From assembly GCF_006385705.1 (NCBI RefSeq), contig NZ_VFRQ01000003.1:248001-312000 (forward strand): a stretch of 64,000 nt of DNA. Reading direction: 5' to 3'. Shown one piece after another: positions 1-12,634 of this stretch. The stretch comes from Pontibacter mangrovi (GTDB lineage Bacteria > Bacteroidota > Bacteroidia > Cytophagales > Hymenobacteraceae). The notes below the pieces were generated by a model. It was not told the origin of the DNA. It was given only the letters and a program-made list of their open reading frames with translations, and ran no database searches. The position numbers and the translations under genes are program-made. The number at the start of each line of letters is the position of its first letter. Position 1 is the first letter of the stretch.

Positions 1-4
1 GCTA

Positions 5-310
5 TCAAACTTTGATTTCAACATCCACGCCGCTTGGCAGCTCAAGCTTCATCAGCGCATCTACAGTTTTAGAGCTTGTAGAGTAAATATCTACCAGTCT
101 CTTGTAAGTGCAAAGCTGAAACTGCTCGCGCGATTTCTTGTTCACGTGCGGTGAACGTAGCACTGTAAATTTATCTTTCTCTGTTGGAAGAGGAATTGGG
201 CCGCTTACTATGGCACCTGTAGCTTTTACTGCTTTCACAATCTTCTCTGATGATTTATCTACCAGATTGTGATCGTAAGATTTAAGCTTTATTCTGATTT
301 TCTGATTCAT
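5..310 (-). CDS. rpsJ: 30S ribosomal protein S10
   Basis: S10 of the small ribosomal subunit head, which also pairs with NusB in antitermination. The 101-residue protein has the family's usual length. The conserved central block ([20 protein letters not shown], residues about 37-56) and the following NKKSREQF are unmistakable. It lies 9 bases after fusA and is the last gene seen of the str-type operon; the S10 ribosomal protein operon probably continues beyond the left edge. The ATG start fits the family N-terminus ([14 protein letters not shown]). Confidence 0.97.
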   Translation of the reverse strand: MNQKIRIKLKSYDHNLVDKSSEKIVKAVKATGAIVSGPIPLPTEKDKFTVLRSPHVNKKSREQFQLCTYKRLVDIYSTSSKTVDALMKLELPSGVDVEIKV

Positions 311-319
311 CTTATACTA

Positions 320-2425
320 CTATTTTGCTGCTGTTCCCTTTATTTTGGCAATGATAGCGTCTGCTAAGTTCTGCGGTACTTGCTCATAGTGTGAGAAAGT
401 AAGCGACGCAGTAGCTCTACCAGAAGTAATGGTACGAAGGTCTGTTACGTAACCGAACAGTTCTGAAAGTGGAACGTCAGCCTTAACAACTGTGGCAGTA
501 CCTTTCGTGTCCATGCCTTTCATAATACCTCTTCTTCTGTTCAAGTCACCTGTTACCGGACCAGTGTATTCATCCGGGGTAACAACGTCAACAGCCATGA
601 TCGGCTCCAGAAGTTTAGGGGCACATTGCTTACCAGCCTCTTTGAAGCCCTGACGTGCAGCAAGTTCGAATGAAAGAGAATCAGAGTCCACATCATGGAA
701 AGAACCGTGGAACAGACGCACCTTCATAGAGTCTATAGGGAAGCCTGCCAGGATACCGTTTTTCATTGCCTCTTCGAAGCCCTTCTGAACAGCTGGGATG
801 AATTCTTTAGGAATCACACCACCTACGATGCCGTTCACGAACTCAAGACCTTGCTTACCGTCTTCACGTGGTCCCATTTCGAACACAATGTCGGCAAACT
901 TACCACGACCACCAGACTGCTTCTTGAATACCTCACGGTGCTCAATGCTCTTCGTGATTGTTTCTTTGTATGCAACTTGTGGTGCACCCTGGTTCAATTC
1001 AACCTTAAACTCACGCTTCATACGGTCGATGATGATCTCCAGGTGAAGCTCACCCATACCGCGAAGAATGGTTTGGCCAGTTTCTTCGTCCGTGTTTACC
1101 TGCAGGGTTGGATCCTCTTCAATAAGTTTGGCAATTGCCATACCCATCTTGTCAGAGTCAGCCTGTGATTTCGGCTCAATTGCGTATCCGATTACCGGCT
1201 CAGGGAACTCCATAGACTCAAGTACGATTTTCGCACTCTGGTCGCAAAGTGTGTCACCAGTCTTGATATCCTTAAAGCCTACTACCGCACCGATGTCACC
1301 AGCACCCAGTCTCTCGATCTGGTTTTGCTTGTTTGCGTGCATCTGGAAGATACGAGAGATACGCTCTTTGTTACCTGAACGTGTATTGAACACATAAGAA
1401 CCTGACTCTAGTACACCAGAGTATGCACGAACGAAGCATAGACGGCCTACATATGGGTCAGTTGCAATTTTGAACGCAAGACCTGCGAATGGCTCATCGT
1501 AGCTTGGCTTACGAGTAACCTCAGCGCCTGTATCCGGGTTTGTTCCTTTGATGTTATCTCTGTCCAGCGGAGAAGGAATCAGTGCCATTACATAATCCAG
1601 CATTGTCTGTACGCCTTTGTTCTTGAAAGAAGAACCGCAAAGCATAGGAACAATAGCAAGGTCAATGGTTGCTGCACGAAGAGCGGCAAGAATCTCATCT
1701 TCTGTAATAGAGTTCGGGTCTTCGAAGTATTTCTCCATCAAAGTCTCGTCATACTCTGCTACAGCCTCCAGCAGTTTCTCTCTGTACTCTTCTGCTTCCT
1801 CTACCATGTCATCTGGAATTGGAACTTCAGTAAAGGTCATACCTTTATCATCTTCGTTCCAGATAATGCCACGGTTGTTTACCAGGTCAACAACTCCTCT
1901 GAAGTTATCCTCAGAACCGATTGGCAACTGAAGAGCTACAGCGTTGCTACCCAGCATTTCCTTCACCTGCTTACAAACAGCAAGGAAGTCAGCACCAGAA
2001 CGGTCCATTTTATTCACGAAACCGATACGTGCTACTTTATAGTTATCAGCTAGGCGCCAGTTTGTCTCTGACTGTGGCTCTACACCGTCTACAGCTGAGA
2101 ACAAGAACACCAAGCCATCCAGTACTCGCAGCGAGCGATTTACCTCAACGGTAAAGTCCACGTGACCTGGAGTATCGATTACGTTTATATGGTAGTTATT
2201 GCCTCTGTATGGCCAGCTTACTGTAGTCGCAGCAGAAGTAATGGTAATACCTCTTTCCTGCTCCTGCTCCATCCAGTCCATGGTAGCTGCGCCATCGTGT
2301 ACCTCACCAATTTTATGGCTTACGCCAGTATAGTAAAGTATACGCTCTGTGGTAGTTGTCTTACCAGCGTCGATGTGTGCGGCAATACCAATGTTTCTTG
2401 TGTATTTTAAGTCGCGAGTATTCAT
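320..2425 (-). CDS. fusA: Translation elongation factor G
   Basis: EF-G is the GTPase that drives ribosomal translocation and, with ribosome recycling factor, splits post-termination ribosomes. At 701 residues it is full length. The P-loop AHIDAGKT is at residues 16-23, followed by RGITIT (switch I), DTPGHVDF (switch II) and NKMD (base recognition). The C-terminal domains IV and V follow, including GELHLEII and the [16 protein letters not shown] end. It sits 3 bases after rpsG and 9 before rpsJ, so it is co-transcribed with the str operon from the promoter upstream of rpsL. Confidence 0.98.
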   Translation of the reverse strand: MNTRDLKYTRNIGIAAHIDAGKTTTTERILYYTGVSHKIGEVHDGAATMDWMEQEQERGITITSAATTVSWPYRGNNYHINVIDTPGHVDFTVEVNRSLRVLDGLVFLFSAVDGVEPQSETNWRLADNYKVARIGFVNKMDRSGADFLAVCKQVKEMLGSNAVALQLPIGSEDNFRGVVDLVNNRGIIWNEDDKGMTFTEVPIPDDMVEEAEEYREKLLEAVAEYDETLMEKYFEDPNSITEDEILAALRAATIDLAIVPMLCGSSFKNKGVQTMLDYVMALIPSPLDRDNIKGTNPDTGAEVTRKPSYDEPFAGLAFKIATDPYVGRLCFVRAYSGVLESGSYVFNTRSGNKERISRIFQMHANKQNQIERLGAGDIGAVVGFKDIKTGDTLCDQSAKIVLESMEFPEPVIGYAIEPKSQADSDKMGMAIAKLIEEDPTLQVNTDEETGQTILRGMGELHLEIIIDRMKREFKVELNQGAPQVAYKETITKSIEHREVFKKQSGGRGKFADIVFEMGPREDGKQGLEFVNGIVGGVIPKEFIPAVQKGFEEAMKNGILAGFPIDSMKVRLFHGSFHDVDSDSLSFELAARQGFKEAGKQCAPKLLEPIMAVDVVTPDEYTGPVTGDLNRRRGIMKGMDTKGTATVVKADVPLSELFGYVTDLRTITSGRATASLTFSHYEQVPQNLADAIIAKIKGTAAK

Positions 2426-2428
2426 ATT

Positions 2429-2896
2429 TTAGAATCTAAAGTGAGAGAATGCTTTGTTCGCTTCGGCCATTCTGTGCGTGTCGTCTTTTTTCTTAACGGC
2501 AGCACCTTCACCCTTAGCAGCTGCAATAATTTCACCTGCTAATCTGTCTTTCATTGTCTTCTCACCTCTCTTGCGAGCGTATGATATCATCCATTTGATA
2601 CCAAGAGATACTCTGCGGTCCGGACGAACCTCAGTCGGCACTTGGAAAGTAGCACCCCCTACCCTGCGGCTCTTTACCTCTACGCTTGGCATGATGTTAT
2701 TCAATGCCTTTTTCCAGGTCTCGAGGCCGTTTTCTTTAGTTCTTTGCTCTACTAGTTCTACAGCATCATAGAAGATTCCGTAGGCAACGCTTTTCTTACC
2801 GTCTACCATCAGGTAGTTCACGAAGCGAGTTACCAGGGTCTCTTTGAATTTTGGGTCAGGAAGGAGAATTCTACTTTTCGGCTTTGCTTTTCTCAT
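2429..2896 (-). CDS. rpsG: 30S ribosomal protein S7
   Basis: S7 nucleates assembly of the 30S head and contacts the 3' major domain of 16S rRNA. The 155-residue length is typical. Family signatures include the N-terminal [31 protein letters not shown] in the middle and the C-terminal [15 protein letters not shown]. It lies between rpsL and fusA with gaps of 19 and 3 bases, the classical str operon order. Confidence 0.97.
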   Translation of the reverse strand: MRKAKPKSRILLPDPKFKETLVTRFVNYLMVDGKKSVAYGIFYDAVELVEQRTKENGLETWKKALNNIMPSVEVKSRRVGGATFQVPTEVRPDRRVSLGIKWMISYARKRGEKTMKDRLAGEIIAAAKGEGAAVKKKDDTHRMAEANKAFSHFRF

Positions 2897-2915
2897 TGTA
2901 TTATTACTCTAGGGA

Positions 2916-3329
2916 TTATTTCTTTTTACCTTTTCCTGCCGCAGCTGCTGGCTGGCCTGGCTTTGGTCTCTTGGCACCATACTTAGAGCGAGACTGAAGA
3001 CGTCCGTTAACACCGGCAGTATCCAACGCACCACGTACGATGTGGTAACGTACACCCGGAAGGTCTTTTACTCTACCTCCTCTGATCAGCACAATAGAGT
3101 GCTCCTGAAGGTTGTGACCTTCGCCTGGGATGTAGGCATTCACCTCTTTACCGTTTGTCAATCTTACCCTAGCCACTTTACGCATGGCTGAGTTAGGCTT
3201 CTTAGGCGTAGTAGTATATACTCTAGTACATACTCCACGGCGCTGTGGGCATGAATCTAAGGCAGGAGACTTTGACTTGAACGTCAACTTTTCTCTGCCT
3301 TTTCTTACTAATTGCTGTATAGTAGGCAT
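2916..3329 (-). CDS. rpsL: 30S ribosomal protein S12
   Basis: S12 sits at the decoding centre and controls tRNA selection accuracy. The 137-residue protein shows [19 protein letters not shown] and [16 protein letters not shown]. Lys43 and Lys88, the positions changed in streptomycin-resistant mutants of other bacteria, are both lysine, so this looks like the sensitive allele. The tail ends in a lysine-rich stretch. It is the first gene of the rpsL-rpsG-fusA-rpsJ unit, with its own promoter about 50 bases upstream. Confidence 0.97.
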   Translation of the reverse strand: MPTIQQLVRKGREKLTFKSKSPALDSCPQRRGVCTRVYTTTPKKPNSAMRKVARVRLTNGKEVNAYIPGEGHNLQEHSIVLIRGGRVKDLPGVRYHIVRGALDTAGVNGRLQSRSKYGAKRPKPGQPAAAAGKGKKK

Positions 3330-3375
3330 TTACTAGCTGTTAATTATAGATTTTTCCACTTAAAAATTTGGTCTG

Positions 3376-3407
3376 CAAAGGTATAAAAATCACTTTGCAA
3401 ATTCAAA
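3376..3407 (-). promoter_or_regulatory. Promoter of the rpsL-rpsG-fusA-rpsJ unit
   Basis: On the minus strand TTTG (3407-3404) is followed after 20 bases by TACCTTTG (3383-3376). This matches the Bacteroidota housekeeping consensus of TTTG and TAnnTTTG. It lies in the 104-base gap between the DUF3467 gene and rpsL, so the str genes can be transcribed apart from rpoBC. Confidence 0.8.
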
Positions 3408-3433
3408 ATTTTAAAACATTAATTCTCTGCACC

Positions 3434-3751
3434 TTAGGCTTCTCCAACTGTCCCTCCAAAGTTCATCGGGAAGGATGGAGTCTCCTGTGTCTGCTTTATT
3501 TCACCAAAACTAGCCTCATACTTTTGTATGTTATCAGCCAGAGCCGCCAATAATCTTTTGGCGTGCTCTGGTGTAATAACTACTCTTGATTTGACTTTGG
3601 CTTTCGGCAGGCCTGGCATTAATCTTATAAAATCGATCACAAATTCGCCGCTGGAATGAGCTATCATGGCAAGGTTTGCATACTCGCCTTCTGCCACCTC
3701 TTCCGACAGTTCAATGTTTATCTGATTCTGCTTTTGCAGATCTTCTGCCAT
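3434..3751 (-). CDS. DUF3467 domain protein
   Basis: A 105-residue soluble protein of the DUF3467 family, common in Bacteroidota next to rpoC but of unknown function. Visible landmarks are an acidic N-terminus, the core GEYANLAMIAHSSGEFVIDF (about residues 22-41), then RLMPGLPKAKVKSRVVITPEHAKRLL. It starts 6 bases after the rpoC stop, so it is co-transcribed with RNA polymerase genes, and it precedes the separate rpsL promoter. The fixed location suggests a link to transcription or translation. That is inference only. Confidence 0.85.
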   Translation of the reverse strand: MAEDLQKQNQINIELSEEVAEGEYANLAMIAHSSGEFVIDFIRLMPGLPKAKVKSRVVITPEHAKRLLAALADNIQKYEASFGEIKQTQETPSFPMNFGGTVGEA

Positions 3752-3757
3752 GGCTTA

Positions 3758-6700
3758 CTATTTACTTTGTAACTCCTGCTGTTTCGCTTTGGTCGTAGCT
3801 TTTTTCGACTCTACCAACGCGTCGTATTCTTCCTGGCTTCCCACGATTAGGTTCTGATATTCTCTCAGTCCTGTACCGGCCGGGATCAGGTGTCCTACAA
3901 TTACGTTCTCCTTCAGGCCAAGCAGTTCATCGGCCTTGCCCTTAATGGCTGCTTCGCTCAGTACTTTCGTTGTTTCCTGGAACGAGGCTGCAGAGATAAA
4001 GCTTTGCGTGCCCAACGATGCCTGCGTAATGCCTTGCAGCGTAGGACGAGACACTGCTGGTTGTGCATCTCGCACCGTCACCAGTTTCAGGTCTCTGCGC
4101 TTCAGGCTAGAGTTCTCGTCGCGCAGACGGCGAGGAGTCACAATCATACCTGGCTTCAGGTTGGCAGAGTCTCCCGCCTCCTCAACAACTTTCATGTCGA
4201 TGATATGGTCGTTCTCTTCCATGAAGGTAACCTTATCAACCGTTTGGTTCTCCAGGAAGCTCGTATCACCGGCATCCACTACCACCACTTTTTGCATCAT
4301 TTGGCGCACGACCACCTCAATGTGCTTATCGTTGATCTTCACACCCTGCAGACGGTATACTTCCTGAATCTCATTCACCAGATACTCTTGTACTGCACCC
4401 GGGCCTTGAATATTCAGAATGTCTGTAGGTGTGATGGCACCATCTGACAACGGCATACCTGCACGGATAAAGTCATTGTCCTGCACCAGGATGTGCTTCG
4501 AAAGTGGCACCATGTACTTCTTCTTCACCCCATCCTTAGACTCGATGAAGATTTCACGGTTACCACGCTTCACGCTGCCATATGTAACAACGCCATCAAT
4601 TTCAGACACTACTGCCGGGTTAGACGGGTTTCGCGCCTCAAACAGCTCCGTAACGCGTGGCAGACCACCTGTAATGTCTCGTGTTTTACCGATAGCACGC
4701 GGGATCTTCGCCAAAATCTGGCCAGCTTTGATCTTCTCGCCATTCTCCACTGTCAGGTGTGCACCCACTGGAATGTTGTAGCCTTTAGACTCACCATTCT
4801 TCGGATTCACAACAATGGCAGGGTTCTGCGTCTTATCCTTTGTATCGATGATTACTTTTTCACGGTAACCTGTCTGCTCATCAGATTCCTCACGGTACGT
4901 TATGCCTTCAATGATCGACTCATAAGAGATTTCACCATCGAACTCTGAAAGTATAACCGCGTTATATGGATCCCAATTACACAGCACAGCGCCTTTCTCT
5001 ACGACCTGTCCTTCATTTACATGTAGGAATGAACCGTAAGGAACGTGGTTGCTTATCAGCAGCTTGCCTGTATTTGGATCAACCACCTTCACTTCTCCGG
5101 AACGGCCCATTACTACTTTTACAGGCTCGCCTTCGTTGTTAACGGTATCCAGTGATCTTACATCCTCAAACTCGATCTTACCGCCGAACTTCGCCATAAT
5201 GGTCGCTTCTACCGCAATGTTAGAGGCAGTACCACCCACGTGGAACGTACGGAGTGTCAGCTGTGTACCCGGCTCACCAATAGACTGCGCAGCAATCACA
5301 CCAACGGCCTCACCTTTCTGCACCATAAAGCCAGTGGCCAGGTTACGTCCGTAGCATTTGGCACAGATACCACGCTTAGACTCACAAGTCAACACGGAGC
5401 GGATCTCTACCGATTCAATTGCCGTGTTTTCAATGGCACGGGCAATGTCCTCTGTAATTTCGGCGCCAGACTCAATGATCAATTCATTAGAGATTGGGTC
5501 GTATACATCATGTACAGCCACTCGTCCAAGGATACGCTCAGAGAGCGATTCCACGATATCTTCGTTGTCTTTCAAGGCGCTTACCTCTAGGCCACGCAAA
5601 GTACCGCAGTCCTCCTCGTTCACGATCACGTCCTGAGACACGTCAACCAGACGGCGGGTTAGGTAACCAGCGTCGGCAGTTTTAAGAGCCGTATCCGCCA
5701 GACCTTTACGTGCACCGTGAGTAGAGATAAAGTACTCGATTACATCCAGTCCTTCCTTAAAGTTAGAAAGGATCGGGTTCTCGATGATCTCGCCTACAGA
5801 GCCTTGCAGTGATTTCTGAGGCTTCGCCATCAGACCACGCATACCTCCCAACTGACGGATCTGCTCTCTCGAACCACGTGCACCGGAGTGCATCATCATG
5901 AAGATCGAGTTGAAGCCCTGGTTCTCGTTCTCCAGGCGGCGCATCAACGTTTCCGTAATTTGGTTGTTGATACGCGTCCAGATATCAATTACCTGGTTGT
6001 AACGCTCGTTGTCAGTAATCAGACCCATAGAGTAGTTCTGCCAAACAGCGTCTACATCTTTTTTGGCCTGCTCTACCAGTATCTCTTTTTCCGCCGGAAT
6101 GTTGATATCACCCAGACCCATGGACAAACCACCTTTATAGGCTGACTGGAATCCTAGAGTTTTAATATCGTCCAGGAACTGCGCTGTACGCGCCATACCT
6201 GTTTCTTTAAACACGCGGGAGATAATCTGCTGCAGTTTCTTCTTCGTCAGCAGCTCATCAATATAGCCCACCTCTTCTGGCACGAACTGATTGAAGATTA
6301 CACGACCGGCAACTGTCTCTATTAACTTAGTCTCTAGCTCGCCGTTCTCGTTTTTAATCCTTGTTCTTACCTTAATGTAGGCGTGCTTGGATATTCTTGC
6401 TTCGTTGATGGCGATGATCACTTCCTCGGCAGAGTAGAAGCTCATACCTTCACCAGCGATTTTCTCCTCTTCTGTGCTGCGCTTTCCTTTTGATACATAG
6501 TATAAACCTAGTACCATGTCCTGAGAAGGTACCGCAATTGGAGCACCGTTCGCAGGGTTCAGGATGTTGTGCGAGGCCAGCATCAGCATAGAGGCTTCCA
6601 GTACGGCAGCAGGTCCTAGTGGAACGTGCACCGCCATCTGGTCACCGTCAAAGTCAGCGTTAAAGGCCGTACACACCAGTGGGTGCAGCTGGATCGCCTT

Positions 6701-8074
6701 TCCTTCGATCAGCTTTGGCTGGAACGCCTGAATACCTAATCTGTGGAGCGTAGGGGCACGGTTTAGGAGCACCGGGTGGCCTTTCAGCACGTTCTCCAGG
6801 ATATCCCAAACTACAGGGTCCTTACGGTCTACTATTTTCTTGGCAGACTTCACCGTCTTTACGATGCCTCTTTCGATCAGCTTGCGGATGATGAACGGCT
6901 TGAAGAGCTCAGCCGCCATGTTCTTAGGCAGACCGCACTCGTGCAGCTTCAGCTCAGGACCAACCACAATTACCGAACGGCCAGAGTAGTCAACACGCTT
7001 ACCAAGCAAGTTCTGACGGAAACGTCCCTGCTTACCTTTCAGCATATCAGAAAGCGACTTCAGCGCACGGTTACCTTCTGCACGAACAGCGTTCACTTTA
7101 CGTGAGTTGTCGAACAGCGAGTCTACCGCTTCCTGCAGCATTCGCTTCTCGTTACGAAGGATTACCTCCGGAGCTTTGATCTCGATCAGGCGCTTCAGAC
7201 GGTTGTTACGGATAATAACGCGTCTGTACAGATCGTTTAGGTCAGATGTAGCGAAACGGCCACCATCCAACGGAACAAGCGGACGAAGCTCTGGCGGGAT
7301 AACAGGCACCATGCGGATGATCATCCACTCCGGTCTGTTTTCTATACGCGTAGTCGCATCACGGAAGGCCTCCACCACGCGCAAACGCTTCAACGCTTCG
7401 GCTTTACGCTGCTGCGATGTTTCGTGTGCGGCTGCATGGCGCAGCTCGTAAGAAAGGTCGTCCAGCTGAATGCGCTCCAGCAGCATTTGCAGGGCCTCGG
7501 CACCCATTTTCGCGATGAACTTGTTTGGATCATTGTTATCCAACATTTGGTTCTCGCGCGGCAGTTTATCCACCATGTCCAGGTACTCATCTTCTGTCAG
7601 GAAGTCCAGCGTGTTCACGCCGTCTTCCGCAAGTATACCTGGCTGGATAACTACATATCTTTCATAGTAGATGATCTGGTCAAGCTTTTTAGTAGGTAGG
7701 CCTAACAGATAACCTATTTTGTTTGGAAGAGACTTGAAGTACCAGATATGCGCTACAGGAACCACCAGTTCGATGTGGCCCATACGCTCGCGGCGCACTT
7801 TTTTCTCGGTCACCTCTACACCGCAACGGTCGCAGATGATGCCTTTGTATCTGATTCTTTTATACTTTCCGCAGTGGCATTCCCAGTCCTTTACGGGTCC
7901 GAATATTCTTTCGCAGAACAGACCACCCATTTCAGGCTTATAGGTTCTATAGTTTATGGTCTCAGGCTTTACTACCTCTCCGTTGGAACGCTCCAGGATT
8001 GACTCCGGCGAAGCCAAGCTGATCGTAACTTTAGAGAAGTCCTGAGTTAGCTTTTTGTTTTTCGCAAATGCCAT
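3758..8074 (-). CDS. rpoC: RNA polymerase beta' subunit
   Basis: The beta' subunit forms the catalytic clamp of RNA polymerase. At 1438 residues it is the size usual for Bacteroidota. The N-terminal zinc ribbon ([20 protein letters not shown]), the Mg2+-binding [12 protein letters not shown] near residue 470, and the second zinc cluster [13 protein letters not shown] with the adjacent [21 protein letters not shown] of the trigger-loop region are all present. It follows rpoB by about 100 bases and is followed at once by the DUF3467 gene. No truncation or split is seen. Confidence 0.98.
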   Translation of the reverse strand: MAFAKNKKLTQDFSKVTISLASPESILERSNGEVVKPETINYRTYKPEMGGLFCERIFGPVKDWECHCGKYKRIRYKGIICDRCGVEVTEKKVRRERMGHIELVVPVAHIWYFKSLPNKIGYLLGLPTKKLDQIIYYERYVVIQPGILAEDGVNTLDFLTEDEYLDMVDKLPRENQMLDNNDPNKFIAKMGAEALQMLLERIQLDDLSYELRHAAAHETSQQRKAEALKRLRVVEAFRDATTRIENRPEWMIIRMVPVIPPELRPLVPLDGGRFATSDLNDLYRRVIIRNNRLKRLIEIKAPEVILRNEKRMLQEAVDSLFDNSRKVNAVRAEGNRALKSLSDMLKGKQGRFRQNLLGKRVDYSGRSVIVVGPELKLHECGLPKNMAAELFKPFIIRKLIERGIVKTVKSAKKIVDRKDPVVWDILENVLKGHPVLLNRAPTLHRLGIQAFQPKLIEGKAIQLHPLVCTAFNADFDGDQMAVHVPLGPAAVLEASMLMLASHNILNPANGAPIAVPSQDMVLGLYYVSKGKRSTEEEKIAGEGMSFYSAEEVIIAINEARISKHAYIKVRTRIKNENGELETKLIETVAGRVIFNQFVPEEVGYIDELLTKKKLQQIISRVFKETGMARTAQFLDDIKTLGFQSAYKGGLSMGLGDINIPAEKEILVEQAKKDVDAVWQNYSMGLITDNERYNQVIDIWTRINNQITETLMRRLENENQGFNSIFMMMHSGARGSREQIRQLGGMRGLMAKPQKSLQGSVGEIIENPILSNFKEGLDVIEYFISTHGARKGLADTALKTADAGYLTRRLVDVSQDVIVNEEDCGTLRGLEVSALKDNEDIVESLSERILGRVAVHDVYDPISNELIIESGAEITEDIARAIENTAIESVEIRSVLTCESKRGICAKCYGRNLATGFMVQKGEAVGVIAAQSIGEPGTQLTLRTFHVGGTASNIAVEATIMAKFGGKIEFEDVRSLDTVNNEGEPVKVVMGRSGEVKVVDPNTGKLLISNHVPYGSFLHVNEGQVVEKGAVLCNWDPYNAVILSEFDGEISYESIIEGITYREESDEQTGYREKVIIDTKDKTQNPAIVVNPKNGESKGYNIPVGAHLTVENGEKIKAGQILAKIPRAIGKTRDITGGLPRVTELFEARNPSNPAVVSEIDGVVTYGSVKRGNREIFIESKDGVKKKYMVPLSKHILVQDNDFIRAGMPLSDGAITPTDILNIQGPGAVQEYLVNEIQEVYRLQGVKINDKHIEVVVRQMMQKVVVVDAGDTSFLENQTVDKVTFMEENDHIIDMKVVEEAGDSANLKPGMIVTPRRLRDENSSLKRRDLKLVTVRDAQPAVSRPTLQGITQASLGTQSFISAASFQETTKVLSEAAIKGKADELLGLKENVIVGHLIPAGTGLREYQNLIVGSQEEYDALVESKKATTKAKQQELQSK

Positions 8075-8135
8075 ATTATTAGAATAATGTCGAATACAAT
8101 ATAAATGCCTTACAGCCTAACCAGTATAAGTATGC

Positions 8136-8165
8136 AAAGCGCTTTGGCTATTAGCCGCAGCGCCT
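8136..8165 (-). other. Hairpin between rpoB and rpoC
   Basis: An imperfect inverted repeat (AAGCGCT ... AGCGCCTT around an inner GGC-TATTA-GCC) lies in the rpoB-rpoC gap. No T-run follows on the minus strand. It is more likely an RNA processing or stability element than a terminator. Confidence 0.35.
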
Positions 8166-8178
8166 TGCTTTATACTTT

Positions 8179-11100
8179 CTACTCCAGCGTTATTTCCAGA
8201 GCCAAGCCCCTTAACTCGTGAATCAGTACGTTGAATGATTCCGGTATATTCGGCTTCGGCAGCACGTCGCCTTTCACAATAGACTCGTAAGCTTTCGCGC
8301 GGCCTATCACGTCGTCTGATTTTACTGTAAGTATCTCTTGCAGCACGTTGGAAGCACCGAAGGCCTCCAATGCCCACACCTCCATCTCACCGAAACGCTG
8401 TCCACCGAATTGGGCTTTACCACCCAGCGGCTGCTGTGTAATCAGAGAGTATGGCCCGATGGAACGGGCGTGCATCTTATCGTCTACCAAGTGGCCCAGT
8501 TTCAGCATGTAAATCACGCCCACTGTAACTGGCTGGTCGAATCTATCTCCGGATAAACCGTCAAACAGGTAAGTTCGGCCGAAGCTCGGAAGCCCTGCCT
8601 CTCTTAACTCAGCCTGCACCTGCTCTTCTGAGGCTCCGTCGAAGATTGGGGTTGCATACCTGCGTCCCAGCTTCAAGCCTGCCCATCCAAGCACTGTCTC
8701 ATAAATCTGACCGATGTTCATTCGAGAAGGTACACCCAGCGGGTTCAGCACGATGTCCATTGGCGTTCCATCTTCCAGGAACGGCATGTCCTCCTCGCGA
8801 ACGATTCTGGCTACCACACCTTTGTTACCGTGTCGGCCGGCCATCTTGTCACCCACCTTCAGCTTGCGCTTCTTGGCAATGTATACTTTGGCAAGCTGCA
8901 CGATACCTGCTGGCAGTTCGTCACCCACCTCCAGCGTGAAACGCTCACGCTTGAAGTGCGCGGATACGATGTTGCGGCGCTTGTTATAGTTCTTTACAAG
9001 CTCTACCAACATGCTATTCGCCTGCTCATCCGTTGTCCAGTTTTCCAGGATCAGGTCCTTGAACATATTCACCTCTTCCGGAACGGCATAGTTGCTCTCG
9101 TCCTTGTAAGGGTTTTTCTCAGGGAACAGTGCCTCAATGATATTCTTGCGAGAGAACTTCGATCCTTTTGTCAGGATCTCATCTCCGAACTTATGGCGGA
9201 TCCCCTGTGAAGTTTTGCCCTCCAGCAGCTCTACAAGCTTATCTACCATCACGTTCTTGATGGAGTTCAGCTCCTTCGAGTACTTCACCTTCAGCTCTTC
9301 AACCTCTTTCTTAGACTTAGCCCGCAGGTTCTTGTCTTTCTTAGGTCTTGAGAAAAGCTTGGTGTCAATTACCACACCGTTCAGTGATGGCGGCGCCTTA
9401 AGCGATGCATCCTTCACATCGCCGGCCTTATCTCCAAAGATGGCACGAAGTAGTTTCTCCTCCGGTGTTGGGTCGGTCTCGCCTTTTGGTGTGATCTTAC
9501 CGATTAGTATATCACCCTCGCGAACCTCAGCACCGATTCTGATGATGCCGTTCTCGTCCAAGTTGCGAACAGCTTCCTCGCTTACGTTCGGAATCTCTGA
9601 CGTCAGTTCTTCTTCTCCACGCTTCGTCTCACGCACTTCCAGTTCAAACTCCTCTATGTGGAGTGAAGTGAAGATATCGTCGCGAACAACTTTCTCCGAG
9701 ATCACAATCGCATCCTCGAAGTTATACCCTTGCCAAGGCATGAACGCTACTTGCATGTTACGTCCAATCGCCAGTTCACCGTCGTTGGTGGCATAGCCTT
9801 CGCAAAGCGGCTGGCCTTTTGTCACGCGCTCACCCTTCTTCACAATTGGCGTCAGGTTGATGCACGTATCCTGGTTCGTTCTTCTAAACTTCACCAGTTT
9901 ATAGGTCACGTACTCAGCATCGAAAGAAACAAGCTTTTCTGCATCGCTCAGGTCATACTTCACGACAATCTTATTGGCATCCACGAAGTCAATCACACCG
10001 TCGCCTTCAGCAATTACAAGTGCTCTTGAGTCAATGGCTGCTCTTCCTTCCAGACCTGTACCTACAATCGGAGCCTCTGGCTTCAGAAGTGGCACTGCCT
10101 GGCGCTGCATGTTCGATCCCATCAGGGCACGGTTGGCGTCATCATGCTCCAGGAACGGAATCAGAGAGGCCGCTACCGATACAATCTGGTTTGGCGCAAC
10201 GTCCATGTAAGTATAAGTCGTTGGCGCCTCAACCGGGAAGTCACCTTCAAATCGGCCTTTTACGGTTGGGTTCACAAAGTTACCCCCCTCATCAATCACG
10301 GCATTCGCCTGTGCGATGTGGTGCGTATCTTCTTCTTCAGCAGTCAGGTATTCCACTGAGCCGTCTACAACTACCTTACCTTCTATTACTTTTCTGTATG
10401 GTGTCTCGATAAAGCCCATGTGATTCACACGTGCGTGCACACACAGGGAAGAGATCAGACCGATGTTCGGGCCTTCCGGTGTCTCGATTGTACACAGACG
10501 GCCGTAGTGCGTATAGTGCACGTCACGAACCTCAAAACCGGCACGCTCTCTGGAAAGACCTCCTGGTCCAAGGGCTGAAACACGGCGCTTGTGCGTCACC
10601 TCGGCCAGTGGGTTGGTTTGGTCCATGAACTGAGAAAGCTGGTTGGTTCCGAAGAACGAGTTGATTACTGAAGAAAGCGTACGCGCGTTAATCAGGTCAA
10701 CTGGTTTAAAGTCTTCGTTGTCGCGCACGTTCATACGCTCTTTGATGGTACGGGCCATACGTGCCAGACCAACACCGAACTGTGCATACAGCTGCTCACC
10801 TACCGTTCTTACACGGCGGTTGCTCAAGTGGTCAATATCATCCACTACAGCCTTAGAGTTGATCAGGCCGATCAGGTACTTCACGATCAGCACGATGTCC
10901 TCGTTTGTCAGCACCTTTGCGTCCCAGTTGGTATCCAGGCCAAGCTTCTTGTTGATTCTGTAACGGCCTACCTCGCCCAGGTCGTAACGCTTATCTGAGA
11001 AGAACAGCTTCTGGATGATATCACGGGCTGTCTCTTCGTCAGGCGCTTCTGTGTTACGAAGCTGACGGTAGATCTGCTCCACGGCCTCTTTCTCTGAGTT

Positions 11101-12051
11101 AGAGTTATCTTTCTGAAGCGTGTTGTAGATAATAGCGTAGTCGGCGATGTTCACATTCTCACGGTGCAGGATAATGGACTGCACACCAGAGTCAAGTATA
11201 ACATCGATATCTTCAGGGGTGATTTCAGAGTCACGCTCTAAAAGCACTTCGTTACGGTCAATAGAAACTACTTCACCAGTATCTTCATCCACAAAGTCCT
11301 CTGTCCATGTTCTCAGCACACGGGCAGCCAGTCTGCGTCCGATAGAGTTTTTCAGTGTATTCTTATCCGCAGGCACTTCTTCCGATAAGCCGAACAGGTC
11401 CAGAATATCTTTATCAGTACCGTAGCCAATAGCGCGGAGCAGGGTAGTTACCGGGAATTTCTTCTTACGGTCGATGTAGGCATACATTACGTTATTCACG
11501 TCTGTTGCGAACTCCACCCAAGATCCTTTAAAAGGTATAATTCTGGCAGAATAAAGCTTTGTACCGTTTGTGTGCTTGCTCTGCGCAAAGAACACACCCG
11601 GAGAACGGTGCAACTGAGATACAATCACGCGCTCAGCTCCATTGATCACAAAAGAGCCTTTTTCGGTCATGTATGGAATGTTGCCTAAGAACACCTCCTG
11701 CTCAATTGTCTCAAAATCTTCGTTATCCTCATCGTTACAGATCAGGCGAAGTTTTGCTTTAAGCGGAACAGAATAGGTAAGGCCCCTGTCGATGCTTTCA
11801 TCCACAGAGTATTTTGGAGGATCTATATGGTAGTCGATAAACTCCAGTACGAAGTTTTCGCGTGAATCTGAAATAGGAAAGTTCTCGGCAAACACCTTGA
11901 ACAAACCTTCCTGCGCTCTATTTTCCGCTGGTGTTTCCAGTTGGAAGAAGTCCTGGAAAGACTGCACCTGAACATCTAAGAAGTCAGGATAGTCAATTAC
12001 AGGCTTTATAGAGGCAAAATTGATTCTATCTGTCGTTTTATTCTTAGCCAA
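8179..12051 (-). CDS. rpoB: RNA polymerase beta subunit
   Basis: The beta subunit carries much of the active site and the rifampicin pocket. The 1290-residue protein is complete from [16 protein letters not shown] to the C-terminal [19 protein letters not shown]. Rifampicin cluster I is near residue 465 ([20 protein letters not shown], then [20 protein letters not shown]). The Asp, His and Ser commonly mutated to resistance have wild-type identities. Other landmarks are [13 protein letters not shown], the [14 protein letters not shown] switch-region block and the [22 protein letters not shown]-terminal clamp. It lies between rplL and rpoC. Confidence 0.98.
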   Translation of the reverse strand: MAKNKTTDRINFASIKPVIDYPDFLDVQVQSFQDFFQLETPAENRAQEGLFKVFAENFPISDSRENFVLEFIDYHIDPPKYSVDESIDRGLTYSVPLKAKLRLICNDEDNEDFETIEQEVFLGNIPYMTEKGSFVINGAERVIVSQLHRSPGVFFAQSKHTNGTKLYSARIIPFKGSWVEFATDVNNVMYAYIDRKKKFPVTTLLRAIGYGTDKDILDLFGLSEEVPADKNTLKNSIGRRLAARVLRTWTEDFVDEDTGEVVSIDRNEVLLERDSEITPEDIDVILDSGVQSIILHRENVNIADYAIIYNTLQKDNSNSEKEAVEQIYRQLRNTEAPDEETARDIIQKLFFSDKRYDLGEVGRYRINKKLGLDTNWDAKVLTNEDIVLIVKYLIGLINSKAVVDDIDHLSNRRVRTVGEQLYAQFGVGLARMARTIKERMNVRDNEDFKPVDLINARTLSSVINSFFGTNQLSQFMDQTNPLAEVTHKRRVSALGPGGLSRERAGFEVRDVHYTHYGRLCTIETPEGPNIGLISSLCVHARVNHMGFIETPYRKVIEGKVVVDGSVEYLTAEEEDTHHIAQANAVIDEGGNFVNPTVKGRFEGDFPVEAPTTYTYMDVAPNQIVSVAASLIPFLEHDDANRALMGSNMQRQAVPLLKPEAPIVGTGLEGRAAIDSRALVIAEGDGVIDFVDANKIVVKYDLSDAEKLVSFDAEYVTYKLVKFRRTNQDTCINLTPIVKKGERVTKGQPLCEGYATNDGELAIGRNMQVAFMPWQGYNFEDAIVISEKVVRDDIFTSLHIEEFELEVRETKRGEEELTSEIPNVSEEAVRNLDENGIIRIGAEVREGDILIGKITPKGETDPTPEEKLLRAIFGDKAGDVKDASLKAPPSLNGVVIDTKLFSRPKKDKNLRAKSKKEVEELKVKYSKELNSIKNVMVDKLVELLEGKTSQGIRHKFGDEILTKGSKFSRKNIIEALFPEKNPYKDESNYAVPEEVNMFKDLILENWTTDEQANSMLVELVKNYNKRRNIVSAHFKRERFTLEVGDELPAGIVQLAKVYIAKKRKLKVGDKMAGRHGNKGVVARIVREEDMPFLEDGTPMDIVLNPLGVPSRMNIGQIYETVLGWAGLKLGRRYATPIFDGASEEQVQAELREAGLPSFGRTYLFDGLSGDRFDQPVTVGVIYMLKLGHLVDDKMHARSIGPYSLITQQPLGGKAQFGGQRFGEMEVWALEAFGASNVLQEILTVKSDDVIGRAKAYESIVKGDVLPKPNIPESFNVLIHELRGLALEITLE

Positions 12052-12157
12052 AGCCTTGGAATTTTACGTTTATAATCATTTAATAGCACACAGAGTCCAA
12101 AACAGCTGCGGGCAAAAAAAAGATCCAAATAACTTGAATCCGTATACAAACAGGAAA

Positions 12158-12181
12158 AGACCTGACGAATATGCCAGGTCT
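12158..12181 (-). terminator. Hairpin attenuator between rplL and rpoB
   Basis: On the minus strand AGACCTG and CAGGTCT pair around a 10-base loop, followed by TTTTCC. It lies 30 bases after the rplL stop and about 100 before rpoB. Partial termination here would lower rpoBC expression relative to L10 and L7/L12, as the rplL-rpoB attenuator does in enterobacteria. Confidence 0.6.
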
Positions 12182-12211
12182 ACCTGTTCTCAGTATGTTG
12201 ATAAAGCGGGA

Positions 12212-12592
12212 TTATTTAACCTCCACTTCAGCACCAGCTTCTTCCAGAGATTTCTTCAGTGATTCAGCCTCGTCTTTAGCAACACCTTCTTTCAGAGCTT
12301 TAGGAGCGCTATCTACTACTTCTTTCGCCTCTTTCAGGCCAAGACCAGTAAGCTCTTTTACAAGCTTCACCACTGCTAGTTTCTGAGCACCAGCTGATTT
12401 AAGGATTACGTCAAAAGAAGTTTTTTCTTCTGCAGCAGCTCCTCCTTCAGCAGCACCACCACCAGCAACCATCACTGGAGCAGCGGCAGCAGGCTCGATG
12501 CCATACTCATCCTTAAGGATTGTAGCTAGTTCGTTAACTTCTTTAACAGTTAAGTTTACTAACTGCTCAGCGAATGCTTTCAAATCTGCCAT
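12212..12592 (-). CDS. rplL: 50S ribosomal protein L7/L12
   Basis: The multicopy stalk protein that recruits translational GTPases. The 126-residue protein has the N-terminal dimerisation part ([20 protein letters not shown]), an Ala/Gly-rich hinge at about residues 33-55, and the C-terminal domain with [20 protein letters not shown] and [20 protein letters not shown]. It follows rplJ by 42 bases in the usual rplJL order. Confidence 0.97.
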   Translation of the reverse strand: MADLKAFAEQLVNLTVKEVNELATILKDEYGIEPAAAAPVMVAGGGAAEGGAAAEEKTSFDVILKSAGAQKLAVVKLVKELTGLGLKEAKEVVDSAPKALKEGVAKDEAESLKKSLEEAGAEVEVK

Positions 12593-12634
12593 TTTTATAG
12601 AAATTAATTGTTACTTATTGATTACGTTTTTAAA

